From positions 1,117,797 to 1,181,796 of the forward strand of contig CM030942.1 in the NCBI GenBank assembly GCA_018136815.1: 64,000 bases of DNA. The letters run 5' to 3'. This document shows positions 1 through 10,809 of the stretch, piece after piece. Each line of letters opens with the position of its first letter. Positions within the stretch are counted from its first letter, which is position 1. The notes under the pieces were generated by a model that saw only the letters and a list, made by a program, of their open reading frames with translations, had not been told where the DNA came from and searched no databases. Source of the stretch: Isochrysis galbana. Its lineage: Eukaryota; Haptophyta; Isochrysidales; Isochrysidaceae. A program made the translations under genes and the position numbers.

Positions 1-33
1 CAGGGATGGGGATAATTGAACGCTTTTGGTCTT
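1..33. repeat. 33-bp segment repeated at 45752-45784
   Basis: The first 33 bases of the window recur identically at 45752-45784, after which the two sites diverge. Here it lies beside a Copia-like fragment; the other site lies beside a hairpin-tailed interspersed repeat. It is probably the edge of a shared mobile element, family unknown. Confidence 0.7.
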
Positions 34-299
34 GCCGCCACGAAAAATTCCCGAGGAAAATGGTGGGTTACCATTAACTGGTAGGTTTTTGGGGAACTAG
101 TAAGTGCTCTCTGGTGAACCAGTTTTGTTAATTGGCAAGGTCCACTTTACCCGCAACACCCCCCGCCCCGATGCGAGATGCGAGAGCCGCTGTCTGGGTG
201 GCGTACGCATCGTAGAAGGCGGAGAGGGGGGAGACGGGGAGAGGTGCGCTCAGTTGGAGGCGTGGGCCCAGGCGTTTGTCGCGTAGCGTACGCACGCGT

Positions 300-545
300 C
301 GAGTTTGCGCTTGGGCAGCCTTTGGTGAGAAAGTCGGCCGCCATGTGTTCGGTGCCGACGTGGCGCAAGGCGACTTCGCCGGCGGCGACGCGTTGGAGAA
401 GCGTGTGGTAACGGCGTAACGGCGCATGAACGCATGAAGTGGCGCGCGCGGGAGGGTGCGGATCGTAGGATCGTAGGGAGCCGACGCGCATGTTGGCGAG
501 CTTGTCAGTTCCGATGAGGATAGGCGGCATCACGTTGTTCGCAGT
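300..545 (-). mobile_element. Copia (Ty1) RNase H fossil fragment
   Basis: The minus strand reads a Copia-type RNase H tail, with the family signatures IGTDKLANMRVGS, RRYHTLLQRV and HVGTEHMAADFLTK. Only the C-terminal part of pol is present and no LTR pair was found. It is a broken, old fragment. Confidence 0.75.
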
Positions 546-554
546 GATGCGGGG

Positions 555-777
555 GTGTGGCGCAGTGGCCGTGGGTCGTGGTGCGTGGTGCGGGGGTGTG
601 GAGCGGTGGCGATGGTGCGTGCCTGGTGCCTGGTCGGGCGGGTCATCCTGGCGCGGTCGCTTCGGCAGCAGCGGGGTTTCCATGAGCATGAGCAGTTCAT
701 TGATCTCGGCGAGTGCGGCGGCAGCGGTGGAGGGGAGCGGCGCGCGCTCCATGATCTTATCAGTTTACCGATAGTTC
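555..777 (+). repeat. Hairpin-tailed short interspersed element, partial
   Basis: The 3' end has the family signature GCGCGCTCCATG followed by an AT-looped hairpin (756-774, TTATCAG/CGATAG) and terminal AGTT. It matches the ends at 12968-12988 and 46086-46104. The 5' boundary is unclear. Confidence 0.55.
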
Positions 778-1700
778 AGGTGCATGAGAGAACTGAACGC
801 ATGTGTGTCGTGGCTAGCTCCCGTCCCATCGATTGTCCCCTGACAATCGATCGACAATCGTTGGTACGGAAGGTCTTGGCATGTTGGTGCATGGCGGCTG
901 GTTGCATAGTTGCAATAGGCTAGCGGCACTAATGCTCAATCTATCGATTAAAATGGGTTGTCACCCCACCTGCCACCTGCCTTAACGCCTATTTCCACAA
1001 GCACCAACCCACACGAACGCACCACTTATGAGCTTAGGCAGTTGCAGCTGTTGCAGTCTCGCAATGCCTAAAGCCCATGCAGCGCACAGCGCGTGCTCTT
1101 CGCGGCTCCTCTACGTGCAGAGCGGCATCGAAGTCTCCGAATCGTTGCCTCTGATATGTAGTTATCCTTCTCCTTCTCTCTAATGTCTCGTCTTCTTTTA
1201 CACACACACCTCGCGCCTCAGGGTGTCTACGACAGCCGACGGAGGCTACCTTGTGCACCGAGCATATCAGAGCACAATAGTAGCATGACAGCAATTAGAA
1301 CGATGAGTGAAGGAAGAGGTAGTACTACATGAAGGTTCACGACGTCACGAGACGAGAGAGCAAATGGAGGATAGCGAGAGTGCGGCAGTGAAAGAGGTTA
1401 GAACAGCAGCAACCATTGAAGCAGTGCACCAGCAGAACGAGCAAGGCGAGGAATCGTGTCCACAAGTTGTCGACCATACGATCAGCATGAACACACATCT
1501 TCAGGACCAACACAAGTAAGCCCATAGCAGTTTCGCCCCTGGGCCGTCGCACCGTCGGTGGATTGCAGGAAACTCACATAAGCAAAGAACTTCCGATGAA
1601 GGACACATGCACAATCTGGCGAGACCTCACAACATGATGCACGACCGGTGGATCACGGTTGGCAATGTGTCGTCTTGAGCACTTCCGACGGAAGTACACT
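778..1700. other. Intergenic, nothing recognised
   Basis: This stretch downstream of the UCH gene holds no recognisable gene, RNA or repeat. The small open frames (for example 1307-1519) have no family resemblance and are not supported. Confidence 0.5.
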
Positions 1701-3141
1701 TCAATGAATGAGACGCGGCCCAAGGGTGATGAGTGAGTAGTGGGAATCGGGGAAGACGGAGATGTAGTTCTCCTTAACATATTCGACAGTCTTCTTCAGC
1801 AGGCCTTCCGCGCCAACTAATCCACAATCCAGAGGGCCATCGTTGTTGCCATCGAGTTCGTACACACGCCCATTCACTTCAACGTATGCCTGCCGTCAAG
1901 GAATGATGCTCGGTGATTGGCAGCGGGGGTTGGTGACTTGATGGCGCATGGTGAGGCGCATCAAATCCTCCGGGCTAGGGCCACGTGACGCACCACAAAA
2001 TGAAAGTCAAGCTCAGCCGTTGGTGTGGGTGCATCCGTCTGGCCGTCAGCCGCGTGTGACTCGTGGATCGCTCGCATGGCTGGGGCGAAGAGCTCGGCGC
2101 GTTCGGCGGCACTGGCATCAGCGCACTGAGCGCGGAATTTCTCCAGGAATGTGGAGCCCTCACCGATGCGCTTTAAATTATTCATCACCTGAGAACCATG
2201 TGGTTGCGCGAACTATGTGAATGATGGCTTCCTGAAATGCTCGCCTCTTTCTGAATCGCCAAACGCTTGCCCCTTGCACCTCAGCCTCGACACTTGCTAA
2301 GCAATCAGAAGCCAATGGGGCGTGAAGCCAGCGTACCGAATGCATGATGGCAACCGCGCCGCAAGCATTGGAAACCTGCTGCTGCATAAACCACACATCC
2401 GGATATGCCTGGCCTCGTTTCACGCCGAGTGCCCTTTTCCTCGCCTCCATCTGAGAGTACGGGTAGAGGAAGATGCACGCGACGCACGGCGAGGGCACCA
2501 TTGCAAGCGCCTCATCGTCAAGTCCCCAGCAGTCGCTGAATCCCCACCTGCGAACGACGCGCGGATGCACCACGCTTTCTTCAAAATATTCGAACGCTGA
2601 CGCTGCCAAGGGGCGTCGGAATTCCTTCTGCCACTTCTGCTTGTGGCCCAACCACCCAACCCTCCTCCGGCCTCGCCCTCTCTCCTGTGCGCTCCGTCCA
2701 CGGCTGAATCTTGCTCCCTGCTGAATGTACCTCTTATCCGACGCCATCTCTCCCCCCCCTGACCTACGTGACATATTTCAGTCCGTGCCTTTCACTTGGT
2801 CCATTCGCCTGTCCCTGATCCGTCTCTCATCCCCTTAGTACCTCCCTTGTTCGTCCATCTCCCCTAATTCGCGAGTTCCATCTCCCCCGATGTAAACCGC
2901 GATTTCCATCCTGGTCCGCTCCTTACATCCGCCTTCCCCCCTCTTACCACCCTATCCTCTCCCCCCTCCCCCCCCTTCCTCCTTCTCTCCTCCCTCTCCT
3001 CTCCTCGCTCTCTCCCGTGTGGCTGGCGGCGCATGCGCACTGTGCAGCGACTCCGAGCGAGTGGGCGTACTTGGTCATCACCTCGGGGTTGGACTCGAGG
3101 CCGACCCACGCTTCCCTACCGTCCGGCTTTCGCGCACTCAT
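1701..3141 (-). CDS. UCHL3: Ubiquitin C-terminal hydrolase, UCH-L3 type (4 exons)
   Basis: Cysteine protease (peptidase C12) that trims ubiquitin C-terminal adducts. I place exons at 3141-3041, 2547-2337, 2188-1994 and 1889-1701, which join in frame to 231 aa; human UCH-L3 is 230. The start MSARKPDGREAWVGLESNPE matches the family N terminus. Then come WGFSDCWGLDDEALAMVPSP (the GLD.E.L.MVP motif), FMQQQVSNACGA with oxyanion Gln90 and catalytic Cys96, DFHF with His167, and YELDG with Asp182, so the catalytic triad is complete. The protein ends HYSLITLGPRLIH. Donors are GTGCGC, GTACGC and GTGCGT, and every acceptor is AG. The first intron is long (493 bp) and pyrimidine-rich; the others are 148 and 104 bp. 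No targeting signal is seen, so it is probably cytosolic or nuclear. The gene diverges from DNAAF2 across a 1.4-kb tract-rich region. Confidence 0.93.
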
Positions 3142-4602
3142 CAGCGACGAGGACGACCCCGTGGTGCCCCGCGCCCGCAGCAGCAGAAGAAGCAGAAGTG
3201 GAGCCCTCACCGCTCCGACGGAGGCGCCACTGCGGAGATCGCCGGGGGGAGAGCGAGGGGGGAGCGAGAGAGAGAGAGGAGGAGAAGAGGACCGCGAGCT
3301 GAGCAGACGGGGGCGGCCGAGTTTCAATTGTCTTTCCCATCCCAGCCGTGAAATCGGAGAAATGGTTACCTTTACGGAGAGAGAGAGGGGCGGGGGAGAG
3401 GGGGGGCGCGAGGAGAGAGCGGGAGCGAGCGGCAAGCGGCCAAGCAGATTTTCAATAAAAGTACTCTGGATACCTGTACGCCTACTCATGAAGCAGAGGT
3501 AGAAGTGCACAGCCCGTTTCGCCCCCTTTCTTATGGCGGCACTTGTTCTGTTTTTTTCTTTGAGATGTGCTTTAGCCGCCGTCTCTCAATGGAAGAGATG
3601 TGTGTCCTCCCCCCCCCCCCCCCCTTTCTCTCCTGGCCCGTCTTGACCTGCAGTCTATTTTCTTTTCTTGCCTGCCTCCGAGCCGCCGGCCGTTGCCTCC
3701 CCCCACTCTCCCTCTCTCCCTCTCCCTCTCCTATCAAGCGGCGAAAGCGGCGGCGAGCAGCAGAATACTTGAGAGAGGAAGAAGCCGCAATCGAAAGGCT
3801 CTCTCTCTCTCCCTCCATGCCTCCCTCCCCCCCTCAACTTTCTCTCTCCTCTCTCTCTTTCTCCTTTCTTTCTCTCTCTCGTCGGAGCCTCCCGGCCGCC
3901 GGCAGTCGTCCCCTTTCTAATGTATCGATCGCGACTTCTTCCTCTCTTCATAGAGTGCCTCTCGCCTCGCTTTCCAACTCGCCGTTTGGCATCCCCAACG
4001 AACGGGCACCACGAGCCGCGCGCAGACCCCGCCTTTTCTCTTTTCTCCCTCTCTCTGCCTCTCCCTCTCTCCCCGCGCAAGCGCTCTCTCTCTTCGCCTC
4101 GCCCCCCCCCCCACCGCCACGTCTTCTTTCCCTCTCTCACGCACGGCCCACGGGGAGGGGAAGGGGGAGACAGAGATACGGAGGGAGAGAGCGAGGAAGA
4201 GAAAGAGAGAGGGGGGGGGGGGGGGGGAGGGGGGGGAGGGGGGCGGGGAAGAGAGAGAGAGAGAGAGAGAGAGAGACAACGGCCGCCGCGCCGTCGCTCC
4301 ACACTCGCCCCTCCACACTCAGGCCCCCCCCGTTCTCTCCCTCCCTCCCCTCCCCTTCCCCACCTCCTGCCCCCACCCCCACCCCCTTCACCCTCTTCCA
4401 CAACCACCCAAAGCGCTCCGCCCACTCCCAACGCCCCCGGCTGCCACATCCACCACGCCCATCGGGGTGACCGTGCCCGCAGACAGCGGCGAGTGAGGAC
4501 GTCTGCTGCCGTCCGCAGCTGGGTGAGGCCCCGAGAGAAAGAGAGAGAAAGAGGGAAGGAGGGAGGGAGGGAGGGAAAGAGAGAGTGAGAGCTCTCAGGC
4601 AG
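3142..4602. promoter_or_regulatory. Divergent promoter region rich in homopurine/homopyrimidine tracts
   Basis: This region lies between the divergent UCH and DNAAF2 starts. It carries long CT tracts (about 3600-4130), GA tracts (3255-3290, 4160-4275, 4535-4590), a G-run near 4210-4250 and C-runs. Long open frames through it encode only Pro/Leu/Ser or Arg/Glu/Gly repeats and are tract artefacts. No TATA box stands out. Similar tracts sit upstream of most genes in this window, so a promoter role is inferred. Confidence 0.5.
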
Positions 4603-7142
4603 ATGACCGACTATTCCAAGTGGGAGCGGATCAATGCCTCGATCGAAGACGATGAGGAGGACCACGCGCGTGCGCGTCTGCGCATGCAAAAGGAGGAGAT
4701 GACCGAGCAAGAAGTGCGCAGAATCCACGAGTGCTGGGAGAAGCCAGAGTTTCGAGCCATGTTCGACGAGTACGCCCAAGAGGTGCGCCAGCACATGCAT
4801 ATGGCGCGAAAACACTCTCTTCGCACCCCGCCATTCCCGCGCTCCTCCTCTCGCGTATGTGCTCTTCCTGCTGGGTTGGGCCGATGCCTGCACCAGCGCG
4901 CTACTCAACGCCCGCTGTGCCGGTTCTTCTGCGTGACAGGTGTCGGACCCGAAGCACAAGGCTGAGACGGAAGCGTATCTTGCACAGTGCGAGGCGGAAC
5001 AGCGTGCTGCGGCCGTCGGAGGTGAGAGCAGCAACCCGCATGACCGTAACCGCATGACTCACAATTGAGTGACTGTTTGGTACCCGCCCGGACACCCGGG
5101 CAGTTTCCCCAAGCGCGGAGTTCGGCCCTTTGCTGACGTCGGCATTCCTAATTCCCACCCTGCCCTCCGCCCACTGGTTGAATGAGTAGGCCTTGGCGTG
5201 CAGAGTCTGGAGGCCGGTGGCCTTCCCCCGGGCAGCGGTGGCGGTGGTGTCGCCCCGCCCCCCCCACCAGATGGGTCGCAGCTGCTCAAACCCAAGAAGG
5301 GCTTTGTTGTGAAGACCTGGAAAAAGGAGGCTGGGCGCAAGGACTTCGACCGCGATCTGGGCAAGGTATTCATCAACGTCTGCCAGCATGCGGACATTGC
5401 CCCCCCCGAGTCAAAGCCCGTCGTGTCTCCAGATGGCCGGCGAGGAGAGTCCTGGTCGCTCCCCAACCTGTGCTCGCCGGCCCCGCGCGAAGAGAAGGAT
5501 AAGGTGGGCCACCTGTGTATTGTCATCGATATCGTCTTCCATCCAGAGGTGCTGTCGCGCGCAGAGATGCCGGGCGTGATCGGCGAACGCTGGCGGCAGA
5601 TGGTGGCGCGCACCGCAGTCGAGCAATGCGCCAGCCATCACAGCATGATCCTGGACGTCGACGGCCTTAAAGTCCTTAAGACCAAGTACTATGCTGAGGC
5701 CGTTGACGAGAATGGCGTGGCTCAGGGGTGTTGTACCATGGCGTGGAAGCCTGCCGGGGGATTTGAGCCCAAGAAGAAGGGGAAGGATGAGGCCGGAAAG
5801 GGCACGGCCAAGACGGGCACTCGCGATGGCCGCGCTGGGGCCGCCAAGGCTACGCCGGCCAAAAAAGCACAGCCCAATCGAGCCGCGGCACCGTCTTCGG
5901 ACGGCAAGGCGGCGATTCGCACCCCAAAACACACACTTGTCCATCGCGGGACTCAAGCGGCGGAGTTGAGTGGTGCATGGAACGACCCACGGCTGCAGGT
6001 GATTGCCTCTTATGCGTGCCCGGTGCCCCATCGCGGCCTCTACGAGTGGTCGTCGCGCCACTAGCCGTTGCCGCAGCGCCTCTTCTCCCGTCTCGTGTGC
6101 GCGACGCTTTGCAAGTCATGCGTTCCGCCCACTTCTGCTCCCATGCAACGGCTTTGCTCTCACGCACGCTCTTGAATCTCAGGGCGCGGCACCAACAACA
6201 CGTCCGAAGGAGCTGCTGATTCGAGTCGAGCTCCCAGAAGTGAGCTCCGCCGCCGACGTCGATCTGGACATTACCAGCCGCCACCTTTCGCTTCGAGAGG
6301 AGCACAACGGCTACGAGCTCGAGCTCGACTTCCCTTTTCAGGTGGACGAAACACGTGGCTCAGCTAAGTTCGACCGAGCCAAGCACTCACTCAACATTGT
6401 GCTCCCGGTAGTGGTCAAGCAGATCGCGCCAGCAATCTTTACACCGGCGACGTCGGGCCAGAGCGAGGAGGAAGCAGCGGCCGAAGCGGCTGCCGCGTCT
6501 GCGGCAGAGGCGATCGTCAAGGCGGAGGCGGAGGCCGCGGAGCTGGAGCGCCGCTCGCGCGAACGAAAGGCGCGCGAGGAGCGTGCGCGTGCTGCAGCGC
6601 AGGTCAAGGAGGCCGCACGCCAGGCGGCCATTGCACAAGCGGCGCGCGAGGCGATGGCGCGAGCTCAGGCGCTCGCTCGAGGAGCACCACCGTCGTGCGC
6701 CACCGAGTCGGCGCACAAGGCGTTGGCGGCGGGGGCCGAGGGCGCTCCCGTCCCGCCGCCACCAGTGTCGGCTGGAGCTATAGAAGGCTTCGAGGCCGCG
6801 GAGCTGTTTGAAGGCCCGCGCGAGGGTAATGTCTTCAAGCTGGGTCCAGCGGGCCTGGGCTATTATGCGGACACGGGGCCGTCGAGGCACGAGCCGAGGC
6901 CCGCCGTGCCGCCACCCACGCCACCAAAGGAGAAGGTGATGGTGCCTCCAGCGCTGGCGGAGCGCGAAAGTAGCGTTGTTGCCGACGGGGAATCCTCGCC
7001 CGAGTGGGTGATGGTCAACAAGGAGGACGAGGCGAACGAGGGCGAGGGCAATGGCGCGCCTCCCGCCGCTACGTTGAGCGAGGATGCTGCGCGACAAGCC
7101 ATGCCCGCACTGCGGAACGGACATCTCTTCGAGCTAGACTAA
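4603..7142 (+). CDS. DNAAF2: Kintoun / DNAAF2, PIH1-family dynein assembly factor (4 exons)
   Basis: HSP90 co-chaperone that pre-assembles axonemal dynein arms in the cytoplasm. I place exons at 4603-4782, 4940-5021, 5190-5998 and 6183-7142, joining to 676 aa. Start MTDYSKWERINAS; the N-terminal block FRAMFDEYAQE|VSDPKHKAE matches Kintoun across the first splice. The PIH1 domain follows (FVVKTWKK, VFINVCQHADIAPPESKP, the W-SLPNLCSP segment, CIVIDIVFHPEVL), then basic Ala/Lys-rich sequence, PKHTLVHRG, and from about residue 358 a CS-like domain (RPKELLIRVELPEVSS, LDITSRHLSL, SAKFDRAKHSLNIVLPV). After it comes an Ala/Glu/Arg-rich helix, probably coiled coil, and a Pro-rich tail. The third acceptor (5190) was chosen to keep phase and is the least certain join. 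Together with UCH it frames a shared divergent promoter. Its presence implies a motile cilium. Confidence 0.9.
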
Positions 7143-8244
7143 CTTATGTCGGCTTCTCAGAGGCAGTTCGTAGCCATTTCCTGGTGTCCCTCGTCAGTCG
7201 CCACTTCAATCGCTACTTGGGGGCGGGGGCCCGTGCCCTTTGCTGAGGTCTTCGCGCCGGCCGGTGGTTTGCATTGGCAGCTAGGCTCGCTGAAGAGGCG
7301 TTTCGCATCCAGGCATGCGATTGCGCCTGTTTTCAATGCGTTCAATGTAAGGCATAGTGCTGAGGTTCACGATGATCCCTATCAGCATTTTGGTGTTGGC
7401 ACTTGCAGGGATCTGCATGGGGTCGCACTCATGGCCGATTGCTGTTTGGCCTTTCCTGTGTGCGTGCGGCTAGCATAGCTACATAGCTACTATTCTCTAC
7501 AGCGTTGAGCTTCGTGAAATTGTGATTGTAATACAACTCTCTAAGCTCGCCCTTTTACTTGGTGTGTCTGCTGCAGGCACGTCCGTCCACTCGCCAAAAG
7601 TAGTGAGATTTCCTCCTCCCCCCCCTTTTTTTTTCGAGGCCGGCGTCCCCCCCCCCCCCCCCCCTCTCCCTGTGTCTCCCTCTCCTCTCCTTTCTCTCTC
7701 TCTCTTCCCTAACCCCCCCCGCCCTCTTCTCTCTCTGCGTCCTCAACACAGGAGTCCTCGTCACCACTCTCTCTCCCCCCCTCCCCGCGCCACTCCCCCC
7801 CCCCGCCCCCCCCCCCCCCCCCGCCCTTCCCCCCCGGCCAGAGAGAGCGGCTCGCTCCCCACTCCTCTTCCCCCCTCTCTCTTCCCCTCCCCCCTCCCTC
7901 CTTCCCTCCCTCCCTCCCTCTCCTTCTGAGAAAAGAGGGCTAAAGGCGGCAAGATAGAATAAGAGAGGAGTGAAGCCGCCCGACCTTTTCTCGTGGGGTG
8001 GGTGGCCAGCGGCTAGTGGTGAGCGGTCAGGGCACCGCAGGCGGGGTGCGCGCCGCAAGAGACCTAGCGGGCAAGTCGAGTGGGTGCCAAGGTAGCGCGC
8101 TCGACCAGGAGAGAAGGAGCGAGGAAGGCAGCTGGAGGCGTGAGACGCGTGGCAGCTCAGCGAGCCCGCCCCATCTACTGGCCAGAGAGAGAGGGGGGAG
8201 AGACAGAGAGTGAGAGCAGAATTATACGGCAAGGGCGGGCGACT
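7143..8244. promoter_or_regulatory. Intergenic with pyrimidine tract upstream of the PPR gene
   Basis: No gene is seen. A strongly pyrimidine-rich stretch (about 7610-7930, runs of C and CT) lies 300-600 bp before the PPR start, and short GA patches follow. Open frames here are low-complexity artefacts. Confidence 0.45.
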
Positions 8245-10809
8245 ATGCGAGCCCTCGGATTAATCTTCGTCCTCGTCCAGGCGGTAGCCGCGCTGTGGGG
8301 TCTCGGTCGCCCGCTGCACATCCGCTCCACTCAGCCGTCGGCGATGAGCGACACAATTAGAGAGATGTCATACCGTGACCTGCAAGCCGCGTGCAAGGCG
8401 GCCGGTCTGCCCGCCACGGGCAAGGCCGACACGCTACGTGCCGCACTACTTGCGCAGGACAACGACGCCCAAGTGCAGGCCACAGCGCCGGCACCCGCCG
8501 ACGACGAGTTCGAGAGCATGTTTGATGACTTCGGTGACGAGGATCTAGGGGACGAGTTTGGCGACATCGATGCGATGCTCAAGGACCTCGGTGGCGACAT
8601 GCCCGATGACCTAGGTGGTATCTCACAGCCAGAGGACAATGCTTATGCCGCAGATCCTCCTTTGTGGGCGCAAGGCCTCGACGACATCTCGACGCCGCTC
8701 GCCACTGCTGACGGCGGCGCCGCCGACTCCTCGTGGGTCGACGACCTTTTCTCTGAGGCTGATGCCCGGCGCAATGCTGACGCCCGGCGCAATACCGATC
8801 GTGTCGGCCGCCGGTCGGGTGGCCGCACTCGGCGCAGTGGTGATGACGGCTGGCACGATGGTGGATTCAAGCATCGCGGAGAGCAGCTGGACGCGCTATG
8901 GCACGGTGGTGCGCCGCTTGGCCTCTCTGAGGATGCAGCTGATCTGCACGGCGCCATCTCTCAGGCTGCCCTCACGGGCGACCACGCCAAGGTGCTGACG
9001 CTGGCAAACAAGTGGAACCGCAAGGGCTACCCGATCGACGCCGCCATCGGTTGGGCGACCATCAAGGCGTGCGCCGCCCGGGGTGTGTGGGAGGTTGGCG
9101 CGGCGATGCTGAACGATCTCGAGGAAGCTCAGCTGGAGCTCACACCCAACCATTTTGAGTGCGTCCTCCGCGCTTGCGATCGCAAGGCCAAGTGGCAGGA
9201 ATCGCTTGCTCTCCTCTCTCGGATGAGTAACAAAGGCATTAGGCCGTCGGCCACAGCTCTCGAGTCAGCCTTCCGTTGCTGCTCCAAAGCGGACCAACTC
9301 GACATGGTGATGGCCGTGTGGGACATGCTGCGAGCTGAGATGGCCCACCCTACTGAGCCCCTTCGTCCCACTATCCGCACGTATAATACGTTGATGCGCG
9401 CTCTCTCGGGGGGCATGGGCCCGCGCAAGATGGACGACGGGCGGAAGCGGGGTGCGCGCGCTGTCCTCGCAGCTTTTGATGAGGCGTGTGATGCGGGTCT
9501 TCAGCCTGACGATGCCGCGTACAAGCACGCCCTTCGAGCTTGTGATCTGCTTGGTGAGCACGAACGTGCGCTTGGGCTCCTCGAAGAGAGCCGTGATGCA
9601 GGTGTGCCCCCGGACGTCCTCACCTACTCCAACGTCATGTCGGCATGTGCGCGGAACGGTCGTGTCGGATACGTTCTGAAACTCCTGGACGAGATGCGTC
9701 AGGATGGACTCCAGCCCAACGCGTTCTGCTACAACTCGGCTCTCGTAGCATGTACCAAGGCTGGACGACTCTCGCAGGCGCTCTCGATCCTGCGCGAGAT
9801 GGAGACAGATGGCGGCGTTGAGCCAACTTCCCACTCATACGCGGCGCTGCTCCGCGCGTGCTCGAGCGCGGGCGACTGGCACACGGCCGTGCACCTGCTC
9901 CGTCGAATGGAGCGGCTGGGCATGACGTGTGAGGCGGTACACTATGGTCTTGCGATCAACGCGTGCAGTCGTGGTGGTGAAACTGTTAAGGTCATGAATC
10001 TACTCAAGGAGATGCAGAGCAAAGGCCTCCATCCTGATGTAGCCACGTTCACGACTGCTTTGTCTGCGTGCGCACAAAACAACCAGCTGAATCGGGCGCT
10101 TTCTCTGATCGAGCGCATGTACTCGGTTGAGGTCGCGCCTGACGTGGCGACGTACAACGTTCTCCTGCAGGCGTGCGACCGCGCGGGAAAGCACGTAGAG
10201 ATGGTCGGGTTGGTGGAGTCCATGCCCAAGCTCGGCGTTGAGCCTAACGTCGTCAACTACAACACTGCTATCCGTGCCCTCGGGCGCGCAGGCGACATTA
10301 CATCGGTGCGCAAGCTGATGGCTCTGATGGTCTCACGCGGTGTCGAGCCGGAGATCTCGACGTATCGTGCTGCCATCAACGGCACATCGAGCGCTGTTGT
10401 CGACGGCGAACTGCTGCTCGATGTTCCTGTTGGCTTGTTGAACGAAATGATGGCAGCCGGCAAGCAACCCGACCTAGGCATCCGCGCCGCTCTCATGACG
10501 GCCTCAGCTGAAAACCGTGAGCGCCAGGCGTGGCTCGAGGGCGTACTGGACTGTAACGCCGCCGAGATTCTCGAGCAAGCGGCGGCGGATGCGGCACGCT
10601 ACGATGAGTTCGGGCGGGGACAAGGGCAAGGACGAGGACGCGGCTGGCGAGGGCGTGGATCGCGCGGCCGTGGCGCTGGGTGGCCGCGCGGCCGTGGCGC
10701 TGATTGGCAGCACGGCCGTCGCTCCTCTACCGACCGATCACCCGCTGTCGCTTATGGCCGCCGGGAAAGTCCGGTCATTGGCGACGACGATGCCGTTTGG
10801 AAAATGTGA
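8245..10809 (+). CDS. SAP-domain pentatricopeptide repeat (PPR) protein with RG-rich tail
   Basis: Predicted organelle RNA-binding protein of 854 aa, with no intron needed. The N terminus MRALGLIFVLVQAVAALWGL is a hydrophobic signal-like segment followed by an acid-poor stretch, which could be the first half of a bipartite plastid leader; that is inference. Residues 41-70 form a SAP motif (MSYRDLQAACKAAGLPATGK), seen in nucleic-acid-binding proteins. An acidic stretch follows (about 80-130), then from about 250 to 760 tandem 35-residue PPR motifs such as GVPPDVLTYSNVMSACARNG and GLQPNAFCYNSALVACTKAG. The C terminus (about 790-830) is rich in Arg-Gly repeats, typical of RNA contact. I chose the ATG at 8245; upstream in-frame codons read through GA-rich leader sequence. 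SAP-PPR proteins are known in plastid nucleoids, but the exact target RNA cannot be read from sequence. Confidence 0.88.
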   Translation: MRALGLIFVLVQAVAALWGLGRPLHIRSTQPSAMSDTIREMSYRDLQAACKAAGLPATGKADTLRAALLAQDNDAQVQATAPAPADDEFESMFDDFGDEDLGDEFGDIDAMLKDLGGDMPDDLGGISQPEDNAYAADPPLWAQGLDDISTPLATADGGAADSSWVDDLFSEADARRNADARRNTDRVGRRSGGRTRRSGDDGWHDGGFKHRGEQLDALWHGGAPLGLSEDAADLHGAISQAALTGDHAKVLTLANKWNRKGYPIDAAIGWATIKACAARGVWEVGAAMLNDLEEAQLELTPNHFECVLRACDRKAKWQESLALLSRMSNKGIRPSATALESAFRCCSKADQLDMVMAVWDMLRAEMAHPTEPLRPTIRTYNTLMRALSGGMGPRKMDDGRKRGARAVLAAFDEACDAGLQPDDAAYKHALRACDLLGEHERALGLLEESRDAGVPPDVLTYSNVMSACARNGRVGYVLKLLDEMRQDGLQPNAFCYNSALVACTKAGRLSQALSILREMETDGGVEPTSHSYAALLRACSSAGDWHTAVHLLRRMERLGMTCEAVHYGLAINACSRGGETVKVMNLLKEMQSKGLHPDVATFTTALSACAQNNQLNRALSLIERMYSVEVAPDVATYNVLLQACDRAGKHVEMVGLVESMPKLGVEPNVVNYNTAIRALGRAGDITSVRKLMALMVSRGVEPEISTYRAAINGTSSAVVDGELLLDVPVGLLNEMMAAGKQPDLGIRAALMTASAENRERQAWLEGVLDCNAAEILEQAAADAARYDEFGRGQGQGRGRGWRGRGSRGRGAGWPRGRGADWQHGRRSSTDRSPAVAYGRRESPVIGDDDAVWKM

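Noticed and set aside
1701-1889. Apparent loss of the UCH catalytic His (AYVEVNG instead of VHVDG)
   Set aside because: The catalytic His is the one in DFHF, three residues before that segment, and it is present; UCH37 also lacks a His at the later site.
3505-5055. Very long open frames on both strands (321 and 466 codons)
   Set aside because: They encode Ser/Leu/Pro or Arg/Glu/Gly runs from CT/GA tracts and overlap the well-supported DNAAF2 exons.
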